From Bacteroides_F sp964482605 (GTDB taxonomy: Bacteria > Bacillota > Clostridia > Lachnospirales > Lachnospiraceae), in NCBI GenBank assembly GCA_964482605.1, contig CAYZYS010000063.1:1-12786 (forward strand): DNA of 12,786 nt, given 5' to 3'. Numbering within the stretch: position 1 is the first letter of the stretch; the number at the start of each line of letters is the position of its first letter. A model generated the notes under the pieces. It did not search any database. It saw only the letters and a program-made list of their open reading frames with translations, and was not told where the DNA came from. Positions 6,083 through 12,786 of this stretch are shown piece by piece. A program made the translations under genes and the position numbers.

Positions 6083-7279
6083 TTGAAGATACTTGAATAT
6101 GTCAAGGGATTCATAAGCTATGTGACGGCAATCGCATTTACCCTGGTTTTTGCACTGTTCTGCAGTGGCAGGGTGGGGTGGTTTCTTGTACTTACACTGG
6201 CTTTGGCTCCCTTGTTGTCTTTTGTGCTGCTGGCTGCCGTGTCCGGACGGGTTAGCTGTCGATGCGAGGTTGACAATACCCTGCTTGAAAAGGGCGGGCT
6301 GTGCCATCTTAAGGTGTCCGTCACCAATGTGGGGATATTTCCCGTCGCCAATATGAGGATGGAGTTCCTTGAGGGTGTGAGACTTGCGCAGACGGAAACG
6401 GACAGTGACGGAAGGGCACCGGGGTTTGCCAGCATTTCCCTGCTTGGGCGTTCAACAAGGGAGTTTGAAGTGGAGTACAGGGCGGGTATATGCGGCCCTG
6501 AGGGGCTTGGAATAAGGTCGGTGAGAATATATGATTTTCTTGGCATATTTTCCGTGGGGGTGAAGAACCTTGCACAGGAGGTGTGCCGGAATGTGTCTGT
6601 GCTTCCCGACATAGCTGAATTTGGCAGTGACAATGAGACGCTTAAGCGTGTGATTGCGGCATCGAGGGATGCTGATGACAGCGAGGATTCAGTGGAGACA
6701 TCATCTGCCGCTGCCAATGGCTTTCCGGGATATGAGCACAGGGATTATGTTCCGGGGGACCCCCTTAAGAAGGTTAACTGGAAAATGTCAGCCAAAAGGG
6801 GGAAGCTCCTTGTTAGGATGGATGATGAGGTGGCAAGCTCGACAATAGCCATTGTGCTGGATGCAATGTATGTGAAAAACGCTGTTGCGCAGGAGGATGT
6901 TGTCCATGTGCGGGAGCGCAGGCTTCAGGCAGCACAGGTTGCGCAGGAGGTTCTTGAATCCGCTCTTGGGCTTGCACAGTCGCTGCTCATGCATAATTAC
7001 ACGGTTAATTATTACCATTTGGACGGCGGTGTGTGGGAGTGCCATGAAATTATTGATGACAGGGGCATTGTTGAGCTTAGAAATTCCCTGGCGGATTATG
7101 AATTTGCCATTGGGGCGGTGACGGAGGGCGAGGCGTCAGCACGGCTTCCGGGGTGGCTGCTTGATGGAAGCGCGGGGGTGTCGGTGGTATTTACGCCCGT
7201 GCAGGATGCGGGGCTTGCGCAGCTCCTTGACAAGGTGGCCGGGGCGGACGGCACTGTGACGGTGTGGTCGGCATCATGA
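6083..7279 (+). CDS. DUF58 membrane protein, MoxR partner
   Basis: 398 residues from TTG 6083. Two transmembrane helices near the N-terminus (about 13-29 and 33-53), an extracytoplasmic-looking beta region (60-180), then the DUF58 signature at about 216-248: YEHRDYVPGDPLKKVNWKMS followed by AKRGKLLVRMDD. The rest resembles a VWA-like fold (IAIVLD at 255-260). DUF58 proteins are nearly always encoded beside MoxR ATPases and are thought to act with them in assembly or maturation; the biochemical function is not established. The TTG start is chosen because the SD AGGGAGG (6071-6077) is 5 nt away and it puts the membrane helices at the N-terminus; the upstream in-frame reading overlaps MoxR and has no SD. 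The usual transglutaminase-like third partner is not seen in this window. Confidence 0.88.
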   Translation: MKILEYVKGFISYVTAIAFTLVFALFCSGRVGWFLVLTLALAPLLSFVLLAAVSGRVSCRCEVDNTLLEKGGLCHLKVSVTNVGIFPVANMRMEFLEGVRLAQTETDSDGRAPGFASISLLGRSTREFEVEYRAGICGPEGLGIRSVRIYDFLGIFSVGVKNLAQEVCRNVSVLPDIAEFGSDNETLKRVIAASRDADDSEDSVETSSAAANGFPGYEHRDYVPGDPLKKVNWKMSAKRGKLLVRMDDEVASSTIAIVLDAMYVKNAVAQEDVVHVRERRLQAAQVAQEVLESALGLAQSLLMHNYTVNYYHLDGGVWECHEIIDDRGIVELRNSLADYEFAIGAVTEGEASARLPGWLLDGSAGVSVVFTPVQDAGLAQLLDKVAGADGTVTVWSAS

Positions 7280-7321
7280 TGGTGTTGGCGGCATTATGAC
7301 AGTGTTGCTGGCAGCGTGAAA
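7262..7321 (+). repeat. Three degenerate 20-nt tandem repeats over the DUF58 stop codon
   Basis: Units are GTGTGGTCGGCATCATGATG (7262-7281), GTGTTGGCGGCATTATGACA (7282-7301) and GTGTTGCTGGCAGCGTGAAA (7302-7321). The first unit encodes the last residues VWSAS plus TGA. The other two, read from their own GTG, would give VLAAL-stop and VLLAA-stop. This looks like a decayed triplication of the gene's final 20 nt including the stop. Confidence 0.65.
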
Positions 7322-7344
7322 AATTGATGATGGAGGAAGCTAAG

Positions 7345-8200
7345 GTGAAGCCTGTTGTTTCTGTTGTGATTCCCATATATAACACGGCGCGTTATCTCTG
7401 CCAGTGCGTTGATTCGGTGCTGAACCAGACGTATGACGGTTTGCAGGTCATACTTGTGGATGATGGCTCTCCTGACGAGTGCCCGCGGCTTGTTGACGGT
7501 TATGCGGGGGCGAAGGTACGCCAGGGAGTTAGCATCCTTGGCATCCACCAGGAGAATATGGGGCAAAGCGTGGCGAGGAATACGGGGCTTGACAGGGCAT
7601 CAGGCGATTATGTGGTCTTTTTGGACAGTGATGACTTTCTTGAGGCGGATTTCATAGAGGTGCTGGTGAATGCGGCGGTTGAAGGGCAGCTTGACATGGT
7701 GGTGACACCAACAAGGAATGTCTCCCATGAAGGCATTTTTGTAAATGATGAGGATAAGGATCATTACTGGCGAAGCTTTGACGGAAGCCCTGCCCTTATA
7801 CGGTATAACTTGACACCAAGATTGTACAGGACGGATTTTTTGAGGGATAATGGACTGCGGTTCAGCCAGGGCGAGCTGATGGAGGATGTGGTATTCTGCC
7901 TTNNNNNNNNNNNNNNNNNNNNNNNNNNNNNNNNNNNNNNNNNNNNNNNNNNNNNNNNNNNNNNNNNNNNNNNNNNNNNNNNNNNNNNNNNNNNNNNNNN
8001 NNGCCACGGTGAGGCACATGTGCGAATACACAAGGAAGCTGCTTGGCAGGTATTTTCCTGATTTTGTGCATAATCCGTATTTTAATGCGTGGCATGAGGA
8101 AAATGTGCCAAGGTTTCAGAGTATGTCAACCTGGCTTTTTGGATGGCTTTACAGGACACACCTGCTCAAGCCGTTTGCATATGTGTACACAAGGCTTTGA
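7345..8200 (+). CDS. Family 2 glycosyltransferase (contains assembly gap)
   Basis: A GT-A fold transferase that moves a sugar from a nucleotide donor to a surface-glycan acceptor on the cytosolic side. The first 186 residues show VSVVIPIYNTARYLCQCVDS (family start), the nucleotide-binding VDDGS (38-42), the metal-binding DSDD (94-97) and GELMEDVVF just before the gap, the usual position of the catalytic ED. After the gap, 65 more residues (ATVRHMCEYT through FAYVYTRL) run to a stop at 8198-8200. These are one frame off if the 100-N spacer is taken literally, so the true gap must be a multiple of 3 nt if this is one gene. A typical 310-340 residue enzyme would lack about 60-90 residues here. 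GTG 7345 is chosen because SD GGAGG (7332-7336) is 8 nt upstream; ATG 7327/7330 have none. The donor and linkage cannot be read from the sequence. Confidence 0.85.
7903..8002. other. Assembly gap (100 N) inside the first glycosyltransferase gene
   Basis: Exactly 100 N. Coding frames on the two sides disagree at this length, so the true size differs from 100. The missing DNA could be a couple of hundred bases of one gene or, less likely, a larger deletion joining two different glycosyltransferases. Confidence 0.98.
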
Positions 8201-8245
8201 CGGCGGGGCGGTGCATGCAAGGCATGAATGTGAAAGGGACAAGGT

Positions 8246-9250
8246 ATGTTGGACACGCCTTTTTTTTCGATAATTACCCCTGCATATAACGGGATGCGTT
8301 ATCTGCAGGCTGCGATAGACAGCGTGCTATGGCAGGATTTTGAGGATTATGAGCATATAATCGTGGATGATTGCTCCACCGACGGTACGGCGCAATTCGT
8401 TGCAGCCCTTGCCGACGGCGGCACCGGTGGGCGTGTGGTGACGGTGCTGCTTGACTCCAATGGCGGCATTGGGAATGCAAGAAATGTGGGAATTGGCGCC
8501 GCAAGGGGAGAATACCTTCTTTTCCTTGACCAGGATGATTTCTTTGAAACAGGTGCGTTAAGGAGGCTGAAGGCAGAGCTTGAATCCAAGGGCAGCCCTG
8601 ATGTGCTCTGCTTTGGGATGAACAGGGTTGATGAGGAGGGCGTGCTAATCAGGTCATTTCCGCCGGAGCTTTCGGGTAAGGCTTTGCGCTGGGATTTGTG
8701 CACAGTGTGGACATATGCGCTCAGGCGCAGCATCGTTGTGGATAATTCCATTGAATTTCCCGTTGATTCCATGAATGAGGACCTCATATTCAGCCTGCAG
8801 GTGGCAAGGTTTGCAGCATCAATTGAGAGCATGGGGGCTTGTCTGTATGATTACAGAATTAATGAACAAAGCACCTCAAGGAGCATGTCCCCAAGGTTTG
8901 ACAGGTACCCTGACAGCCGCACCCTTGTCTTCCGGCGCTGCAGGGAGGCATATGATTCTGTGGGGGATGAGGAGGACAGGAAACTGATATTCCTCACTGC
9001 ACTGGCGTATTTTTATTCCATACAGTTTGGGATATTCAGGCATGATGACAGGCAGACAAGGCTTCGGGAGTACAGGCTTCACAGGGCTGAACTTGAACGC
9101 TGGTTTGGCAATTACCTGCACGGGCATTCCGTGACCTTGTTCAGACCCAAATGCAGGAGGTTCATATACAGGCTGGTGGTGTGGGTGTCCTACCGCATGG
9201 AGAAGTACCTGGGGCAGGGATTTTTTGAATGGTTCATGTTGAGGTTTTGA
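8246..9250 (+). CDS. Family 2 glycosyltransferase
   Basis: A second, intact GT2 of 334 residues, a typical length. It starts MLDTPFFSIITPAYNGMRYL and shows VDDCSTDGT (nucleotide binding, about 40-48), GGIGNARNVGIGAARGEYLL, the metal-binding DQDD near 97-100 and NEDLIF near 178-183, matching the catalytic-base position. There are no membrane helices; a basic, aromatic C-terminus (RRFIYRLVVWVSYRMEKYL) may contact the membrane. SD AAAGGG (8233-8238) sets ATG 8246, 45 nt after the previous stop, so it is probably cotranscribed with the first GT2. The two enzymes share the fold but are clearly diverged, consistent with successive steps of one glycan. Sugar donor and acceptor are unknown. Confidence 0.9.
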   Translation: MLDTPFFSIITPAYNGMRYLQAAIDSVLWQDFEDYEHIIVDDCSTDGTAQFVAALADGGTGGRVVTVLLDSNGGIGNARNVGIGAARGEYLLFLDQDDFFETGALRRLKAELESKGSPDVLCFGMNRVDEEGVLIRSFPPELSGKALRWDLCTVWTYALRRSIVVDNSIEFPVDSMNEDLIFSLQVARFAASIESMGACLYDYRINEQSTSRSMSPRFDRYPDSRTLVFRRCREAYDSVGDEEDRKLIFLTALAYFYSIQFGIFRHDDRQTRLREYRLHRAELERWFGNYLHGHSVTLFRPKCRRFIYRLVVWVSYRMEKYLGQGFFEWFMLRF

Positions 9251-9253
9251 TGG

Positions 9254-9284
9254 CGGGATAATCGTACTTCCCGTGGGGCTTTTT
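9254..9284 (+). terminator. Weak possible terminator after the GT2 pair
   Basis: CGGGA (9254-9258) pairs with TCCCG (9269-9273) around a 10-nt loop, followed by TGGGGC and a T5 run (9280-9284). The stem is short and the T-run is displaced by six bases. Its placement between a gene end and a strong new promoter is the main argument for it. Confidence 0.3.
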
Positions 9285-9295
9285 CTTGCGTGAGC

Positions 9296-9324
9296 TTGAA
9301 ATATCATACATAATTTGATATAAT
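9296..9324 (+). promoter_or_regulatory. Promoter of the hldE operon (extended -10)
   Basis: TTGAAA (9296-9301), a 17-bp spacer and TATAAT (9319-9324) preceded by TGA, giving TGnTATAAT. The predicted start is near 9331, immediately before a leader hairpin. It likely drives hldE, the GT-C gene and the GT9 gene together. Confidence 0.8.
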
Positions 9325-9335
9325 GCCATGCGTGT

Positions 9336-9350
9336 GCCGCAGGGTGCGGC
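9336..9350 (+). promoter_or_regulatory. 5'-leader hairpin upstream of hldE
   Basis: GCCGCA-GGG-TGCGGC is a perfect 6-bp GC stem with a 3-nt loop, starting about 5 nt after the predicted transcription start. There is no U-run, so it is unlikely to be a terminator. It parallels the leader hairpins at 912-927 and 1961-1970. Confidence 0.45.
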
Positions 9351-9386
9351 GTGTTTGATGTTTGGTGCGGATGGGGAATTTGGCTT

Positions 9387-10835
9387 ATGGAGAAGCTTAT
9401 TAATGAATTGAAATCCTGTAATAAAAGGTTTTTGGTGGTTGGTGATGCCATGCTGGATGTATATCTGCATGGCCAGGTGTCGAGGATATCGCCGGAGGCT
9501 CCGGTGCCAGTGTTTAATTATAGGAACAGCGAGGATGTGCTGGGTGGTGCAGCCAACGTGGCAGCCAATGTGGCGGCAATGGGGATGTCGGTTGCGCTTC
9601 TTTCCATAGTCGGCAATGATGATGGCGGGAACAGGCTTAAGGGTCTTCTTGAGACCCGCAGCGTTGACACAAGGCTGGTGATTGGCGTGGACGGGCGAAA
9701 AACCACCACCAAGACAAGGCTTGTGTCGGGCGGGCAGCAGATTACAAGGATAGATTCCGAGGATGTGTGTGACATAGACGCAGATACCGCAGGGGAGCTT
9801 GCGGAAAGGCTGGACTCCGTGATTGACGGCTTTGACGTGGTGCTGATGTCAGATTACCAAAAGGGACTTTTGTCGGATGCATTTACGAAAAGGGTCATGG
9901 ACATTGCCAACGCCCATGGCAGAAAGGTACTGGTTGATGTTAAGTCACCTGACCCTGCAAAATACAGGGGTGCATATCTTCTCAAGCCCAACCGTAGGGA
10001 GCTTGCGTATATGACGGACATGCCTGTTGAGACGCGCGACCAGGTTGTTGCTGCAATGCATAAGCTAAGGTCCGAGGCAGGCTGCGATTTGGTGATAGCG
10101 ACATTGAGTGGTGACGGCATGATGTACCTTGACAGTGAGGGCAATGTGTATGAGTCCAATGTGAAGGCACTGCAGGTCAGGGATGTGGTAGGTGCGGGGG
10201 ATACCGCATTTTCATATATCGGGCTGGGGATTGCCAATGGGCTGAGGCCGCAGACCGTGCTGAATCTGGCAAATGCGGCATCATCCATAAAGGTTACGAA
10301 GTTTGGCACCTCGGTGGTGACGCTTGATGAAATGATGGACATTTATGCTGACAGGCCATCAAAGATACTGGACATGGCAGACGTGGTTAAAAGGCTTGAC
10401 AGGTTTCGTGAAAGAAAGCCGTCGGGAAGGGTGGTGTTCACCAATGGCTGCTTTGACATACTTCACCTGGGGCATATCAGGTATCTAAAGGAAGCCAAGG
10501 GACTGGGGGATTTGCTTGTTGTGGGCGTTAATTCCGATGCCTCCGTCAAGCGGCTCAAGGGTGAGGACAGACCGATAAATTCTCAGGATGTAAGAATGGC
10601 TATGCTTGCTGAGCTGGATTTTATTGACTATATTGTACTGTTTGAGGAGGACACGCCATATGGGCTGATTAAGGCGGTGCAGCCGGATGTGCTTGTCAAG
10701 GGCGGGGATTACACTCCTGAGACAATAGTGGGGCATGACATAGTTGAGGCAAGGGGCGGGGTTGTGACCACGATAGAGCTTGTCGATGGGATGTCAACGA
10801 CCAATATAATCAATGCGGTGAATGCCAGGAAGTGA
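9387..10835 (+). CDS. hldE: Bifunctional heptose-7-phosphate kinase / heptose-1-phosphate adenylyltransferase
   Basis: Both halves of HldE (RfaE) are present in 482 residues, close to the roughly 477 of E. coli. The N-terminal PfkB-type kinase phosphorylates D-glycero-beta-D-manno-heptose 7-phosphate at C1: it shows DVYLHGQVSRISPEAPVPVF (24-43), GGAANVAANVA (53-63) and the catalytic VGAGDT (268-273, D272). The C-terminal nucleotidyltransferase makes ADP-heptose: TNGCFDILHLGH (352-363, HxGH at 360-363), NSDASVKRLKGEDRPIN (382-398), VKGGDY (437-442) and STTNII (470-475) match the RfaE C-domain very closely. ATG 9387 is chosen for the SD GGGGA (9373-9377); an in-frame ATG at 9357-9359 encodes no family sequence. 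The next gene starts 31 nt after the stop. In Gram-negatives this feeds LPS core synthesis, so its presence beside Gram-positive sortase genes is notable. HldD, GmhA and GmhB are not in the window. Confidence 0.93.
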   Translation: MEKLINELKSCNKRFLVVGDAMLDVYLHGQVSRISPEAPVPVFNYRNSEDVLGGAANVAANVAAMGMSVALLSIVGNDDGGNRLKGLLETRSVDTRLVIGVDGRKTTTKTRLVSGGQQITRIDSEDVCDIDADTAGELAERLDSVIDGFDVVLMSDYQKGLLSDAFTKRVMDIANAHGRKVLVDVKSPDPAKYRGAYLLKPNRRELAYMTDMPVETRDQVVAAMHKLRSEAGCDLVIATLSGDGMMYLDSEGNVYESNVKALQVRDVVGAGDTAFSYIGLGIANGLRPQTVLNLANAASSIKVTKFGTSVVTLDEMMDIYADRPSKILDMADVVKRLDRFRERKPSGRVVFTNGCFDILHLGHIRYLKEAKGLGDLLVVGVNSDASVKRLKGEDRPINSQDVRMAMLAELDFIDYIVLFEEDTPYGLIKAVQPDVLVKGGDYTPETIVGHDIVEARGGVVTTIELVDGMSTTNIINAVNARK

Positions 10836-10866
10836 TGCTATGTCTAAGGATTTTGGAGGTTTGGAA

Positions 10867-12423
10867 ATGAAAAGCAGGATGAGGGCCTGGTGGTCGGATA
10901 GGGGGAACGTTTTAATTGCGCTGTTGATGGTGGTTGGCTGTGTCATCAGGCTTTATGGCACATCAAAGGTTCCCGGCGGCCTTAACCAGGACGAGGCATA
11001 CGCGGGGTACAATGCATGGTCGCTGTTGAATTACGGCATTGACAACTTTGGCTACCATAATCCAGTGTATTTTATCACCTGGGGCAGTGGAATGAATGCC
11101 CTTGAGACATATCTCATGATACCGTTCATCGCGGTTTTTGGAAGGAAGGCAGCAGCCGTGAGGCTGCCGCAGGGGATTGTGGCATGTCTGTCCCTGTGGG
11201 TGTTTTACCTTTTGATAAAGGAGCTTAAGGGCAAGAAGACAGCCATCATGGGATTGTTTGTGTTCGTTGTGTGCCCGTGGCATGTCATGATGGCAAGATG
11301 GGGGCTGGAATCCAATCTCTTGCCGGGCTTTCTCCTTTTTGGATTTTATTTTTTTGTGCTTGCCGTAAAAAGGGACATAAAATACATATACGCCAGTGCG
11401 GTTTGTTACGGCCTGAGCCTTTACTGCTATTCGGTAATCTGGCCGGTGCTTCCTTTTATGATATTGTTTCAGGGGGCGTATTGCGTGTGGTGCAAAAAGC
11501 TGTCCCTCAAAAACAGGCACCTGTGGATTGCCGTTGCGATTCTGGGGCTGATGGCGCTGCCATTGTTTTTGTTCCTGCTGGTAAATGCAGGTGTCATTGG
11601 TGAGATAAAAACTGCTTTCATATCAGTGCCGAGGCTTGTTAGCATGAGGGATGATGAAATATCCTTAAGCGCTATTTTGGGCAATGCAAGGACGCTGTTT
11701 GGCCTCCTGACAAGTCAGAGCGACGGCTTGTCATACAATGCCTCCAGTGATTATGGCATTTATTACAAATTTGGCAATTGGCTGGCGGCTCTTGGGGTTG
11801 GCGTGGCAATTGCCGAGGCCGTGGCTTCGGTGCGGAACAGGCAATTTGACATCAGGGTGCTTTTGTGTATCTGGCTTGCAGGTGGCATTGTGCTTGGGTC
11901 ACTGGTTAATGTCAATGTGAATAGGTGCAATTGTATCTGGATTCCGCTGCTCATGTGCATTGTGCTTGCAATCAGTGAGCTTGTGGAGCGATTCGGGAAG
12001 AAGTGCTGGTATGGGCTGGTTGTTGCCTATGTTGTGAGTTTTGTTTCGTTTGCGTTGTTTTATATCACTGATTTTAGATATAATGTGGATGATGATTATT
12101 ATGTTGGAGCAGGAGAAATAGTTGGCGAGGCGGCAGAGTATGACGGGGAGATACTGGTGGATTTTGTATTGTATTATCCGATTGTCATGTTTTATGATGG
12201 CATGTCTCCGTATGAATTCATGGAAACCGTGCAGTGGAGCAATTATCCGAGCAAATACCTTGGAGTGAACAAGGCAGGCCGTTACAGGTTCATAGATGTG
12301 GATGAAATTGGGAAGTATGATTCTAAGGTTTGTATTGTGAGGGCTCGTATGGCTGGTGAAATTGCTTCATTGGGCTATGAGACATATACCTATAAGGGGT
12401 ATACAATAGGGGTAAGACCGTAA
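10867..12423 (+). CDS. Polytopic GT-C glycosyltransferase (PMT/ArnT-like)
   Basis: 518 residues with about ten hydrophobic helices (the first near 13-30) and a more soluble C-terminal part after about residue 410. The first outer loop carries LNQDEAYAGYNAWSLL (39-54), matching the acidic catalytic loop of GT-C enzymes of the PMT/ArnT/GT39-GT83 type, which take a sugar from a polyprenyl-phosphate carrier and transfer it to protein or glycan on the outer face. ATG 10867 is chosen over ATG 10822 and 10840 because SD GGAGG (10855-10859) is 7 nt away. It lies between hldE and the GT9 gene, so it probably acts in the same glycan pathway. It could glycosylate exported proteins or decorate a wall polymer; the sequence does not decide which, nor whether the sugar is a heptose. 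Confidence 0.82.
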   Translation: MKSRMRAWWSDRGNVLIALLMVVGCVIRLYGTSKVPGGLNQDEAYAGYNAWSLLNYGIDNFGYHNPVYFITWGSGMNALETYLMIPFIAVFGRKAAAVRLPQGIVACLSLWVFYLLIKELKGKKTAIMGLFVFVVCPWHVMMARWGLESNLLPGFLLFGFYFFVLAVKRDIKYIYASAVCYGLSLYCYSVIWPVLPFMILFQGAYCVWCKKLSLKNRHLWIAVAILGLMALPLFLFLLVNAGVIGEIKTAFISVPRLVSMRDDEISLSAILGNARTLFGLLTSQSDGLSYNASSDYGIYYKFGNWLAALGVGVAIAEAVASVRNRQFDIRVLLCIWLAGGIVLGSLVNVNVNRCNCIWIPLLMCIVLAISELVERFGKKCWYGLVVAYVVSFVSFALFYITDFRYNVDDDYYVGAGEIVGEAAEYDGEILVDFVLYYPIVMFYDGMSPYEFMETVQWSNYPSKYLGVNKAGRYRFIDVDEIGKYDSKVCIVRARMAGEIASLGYETYTYKGYTIGVRP

Positions 12424-12478
12424 ATCTTAGGTTATGGCTGTTGTGTGGAAAACCAGCCGTATGCCATGGAGGGTGTGC

Positions 12479-12786
12479 ATGAATTCCATATTTAGAAAAA
12501 TAATAATCCGCATTACGCCTGCCCTGTGGCCGGTGGACATACGCAGCATAGTAAGAAATAACAGGAAAATCGTGCAGGGCGGTACATCCAAGGGCATGGG
12601 AAGCATTGCGTTGGTAAGACTGGACGCAATCGGCGATTTTGTGCTGTGGCTCGATGCGGCAGGGGGCTTTCGGAATGCATGGCCTGACAGGCACCTTGTG
12701 CTTGTGTGTAATAAGGCGTGTGCGTCAATTGCGCAGGCAGCGGGGCTTTTTGATGAGGTGGTTCCCATTGATGCGGGCAGGCTTAA
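12479..12786 (+). CDS. GT9 (heptosyltransferase-like) glycosyltransferase, N-terminal part
   Basis: An open frame of 102 residues running off the right edge. After a basic N-terminus (MNSIFRKIIIRITPALWPVD) comes GSIALVRLDAIGDFVLWLDA (41-60), the hallmark start of glycosyltransferase family 9, in which the R-x-D-x-IGD loop (R47, D49, I51-G52-D53) lies at the acceptor/donor cleft. Then WPDRHLVLVCNKACASIAQA and FDEVVPID fit the alternating strands of the N-terminal Rossmann domain. Family 9 includes the ADP-heptose:LPS heptosyltransferases WaaC/WaaF/WaaQ but also enzymes of unknown donor in Gram-positives. ATG 12479 is chosen because SD GGAGGG (12468-12473) is 5 nt upstream; in-frame ATGs at 12434 and 12461 lack a proper SD. 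It follows the GT-C gene by 55 nt without a terminator, in the hldE transcription unit. Confidence 0.82.
   Translation, partial: MNSIFRKIIIRITPALWPVDIRSIVRNNRKIVQGGTSKGMGSIALVRLDAIGDFVLWLDAAGGFRNAWPDRHLVLVCNKACASIAQAAGLFDEVVPIDAGRL

Noticed and set aside
7886..8200. Separate small gene starting upstream of the second gap
   Set aside because: The apparent ATG lies in a shifted frame of the glycosyltransferase; only the part after the gap is real coding sequence, and it reads as the GT2 tail.
8876..9451. Minus-strand 191-residue ORF
   Set aside because: It overlaps the second GT2 gene and the hldE promoter and start; the His/Pro-rich translation is typical of a shadow frame.
10963..11520. Minus-strand 185-residue ORF
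   Set aside because: It is antisense to the membrane-helix region of the GT-C gene and has no recognisable domain.
12427..12768. Minus-strand ORFs at the right edge
   Set aside because: They are antisense to the GT9 reading frame, which has the family signature and a good SD.

Overview
The window reads as a draft-assembly contig from a low-to-mid GC Gram-positive anaerobe of the Clostridia, most likely a gut Lachnospiraceae. The evidence is a class B sortase with a TPKTG-type anchored substrate, a secreted protein ending in a YALVY-type beta domain that I associate with gut Firmicutes, strong Shine-Dalgarno (SD) sequences at almost every gene, and consensus sigma-A promoters with 17-bp spacers. 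The genus is inference only. Two 100-N blocks (3667-3766 and 7903-8002) are assembly gaps, and both fall inside genes.

Layout. Position 1-715 (minus strand) is the 5' two thirds of a branched-chain amino acid aminotransferase (ilvE), running off the left edge. A 230-bp divergent promoter region (716-945) carries one good promoter per direction, two inverted repeats and a CodY-like box. Position 946-1812 is a small secreted protein with a chitobiase C-terminal-like domain, followed by a hairpin terminator. A second promoter (1887-1915) opens a tight plus-strand run: class B sortase (1992-3065), its probable anchored substrate (3062-5110, ATGA overlap), a MoxR AAA+ ATPase (5143-6069), a DUF58 membrane protein (6083-7279), and two family 2 glycosyltransferases (7345-8200 with a gap, and 8246-9250). 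After a weak possible terminator, a third promoter (9296-9324) drives a bifunctional HldE-type heptose kinase/adenylyltransferase (9387-10835), a polytopic GT-C glycosyltransferase (10867-12423) and the start of a GT9 (heptosyltransferase-like) gene cut off at the right edge (12479-12786).

How it fits together. The central run looks like a cell-surface assembly operon: a sortase and its cargo travel with a MoxR/DUF58 pair, a module usually linked to assembly or quality control of exported or metal-dependent complexes. The right half is a surface-glycan locus. Its striking point is a full two-domain HldE (ADP-heptose synthesis) beside a GT9-family enzyme in what appears to be a Gram-positive cell without LPS. 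This suggests a heptose-containing wall glycan or glycoprotein, and possibly ADP-heptose production. That is inference and depends on whether gmhA, gmhB and hldD exist elsewhere in the genome.
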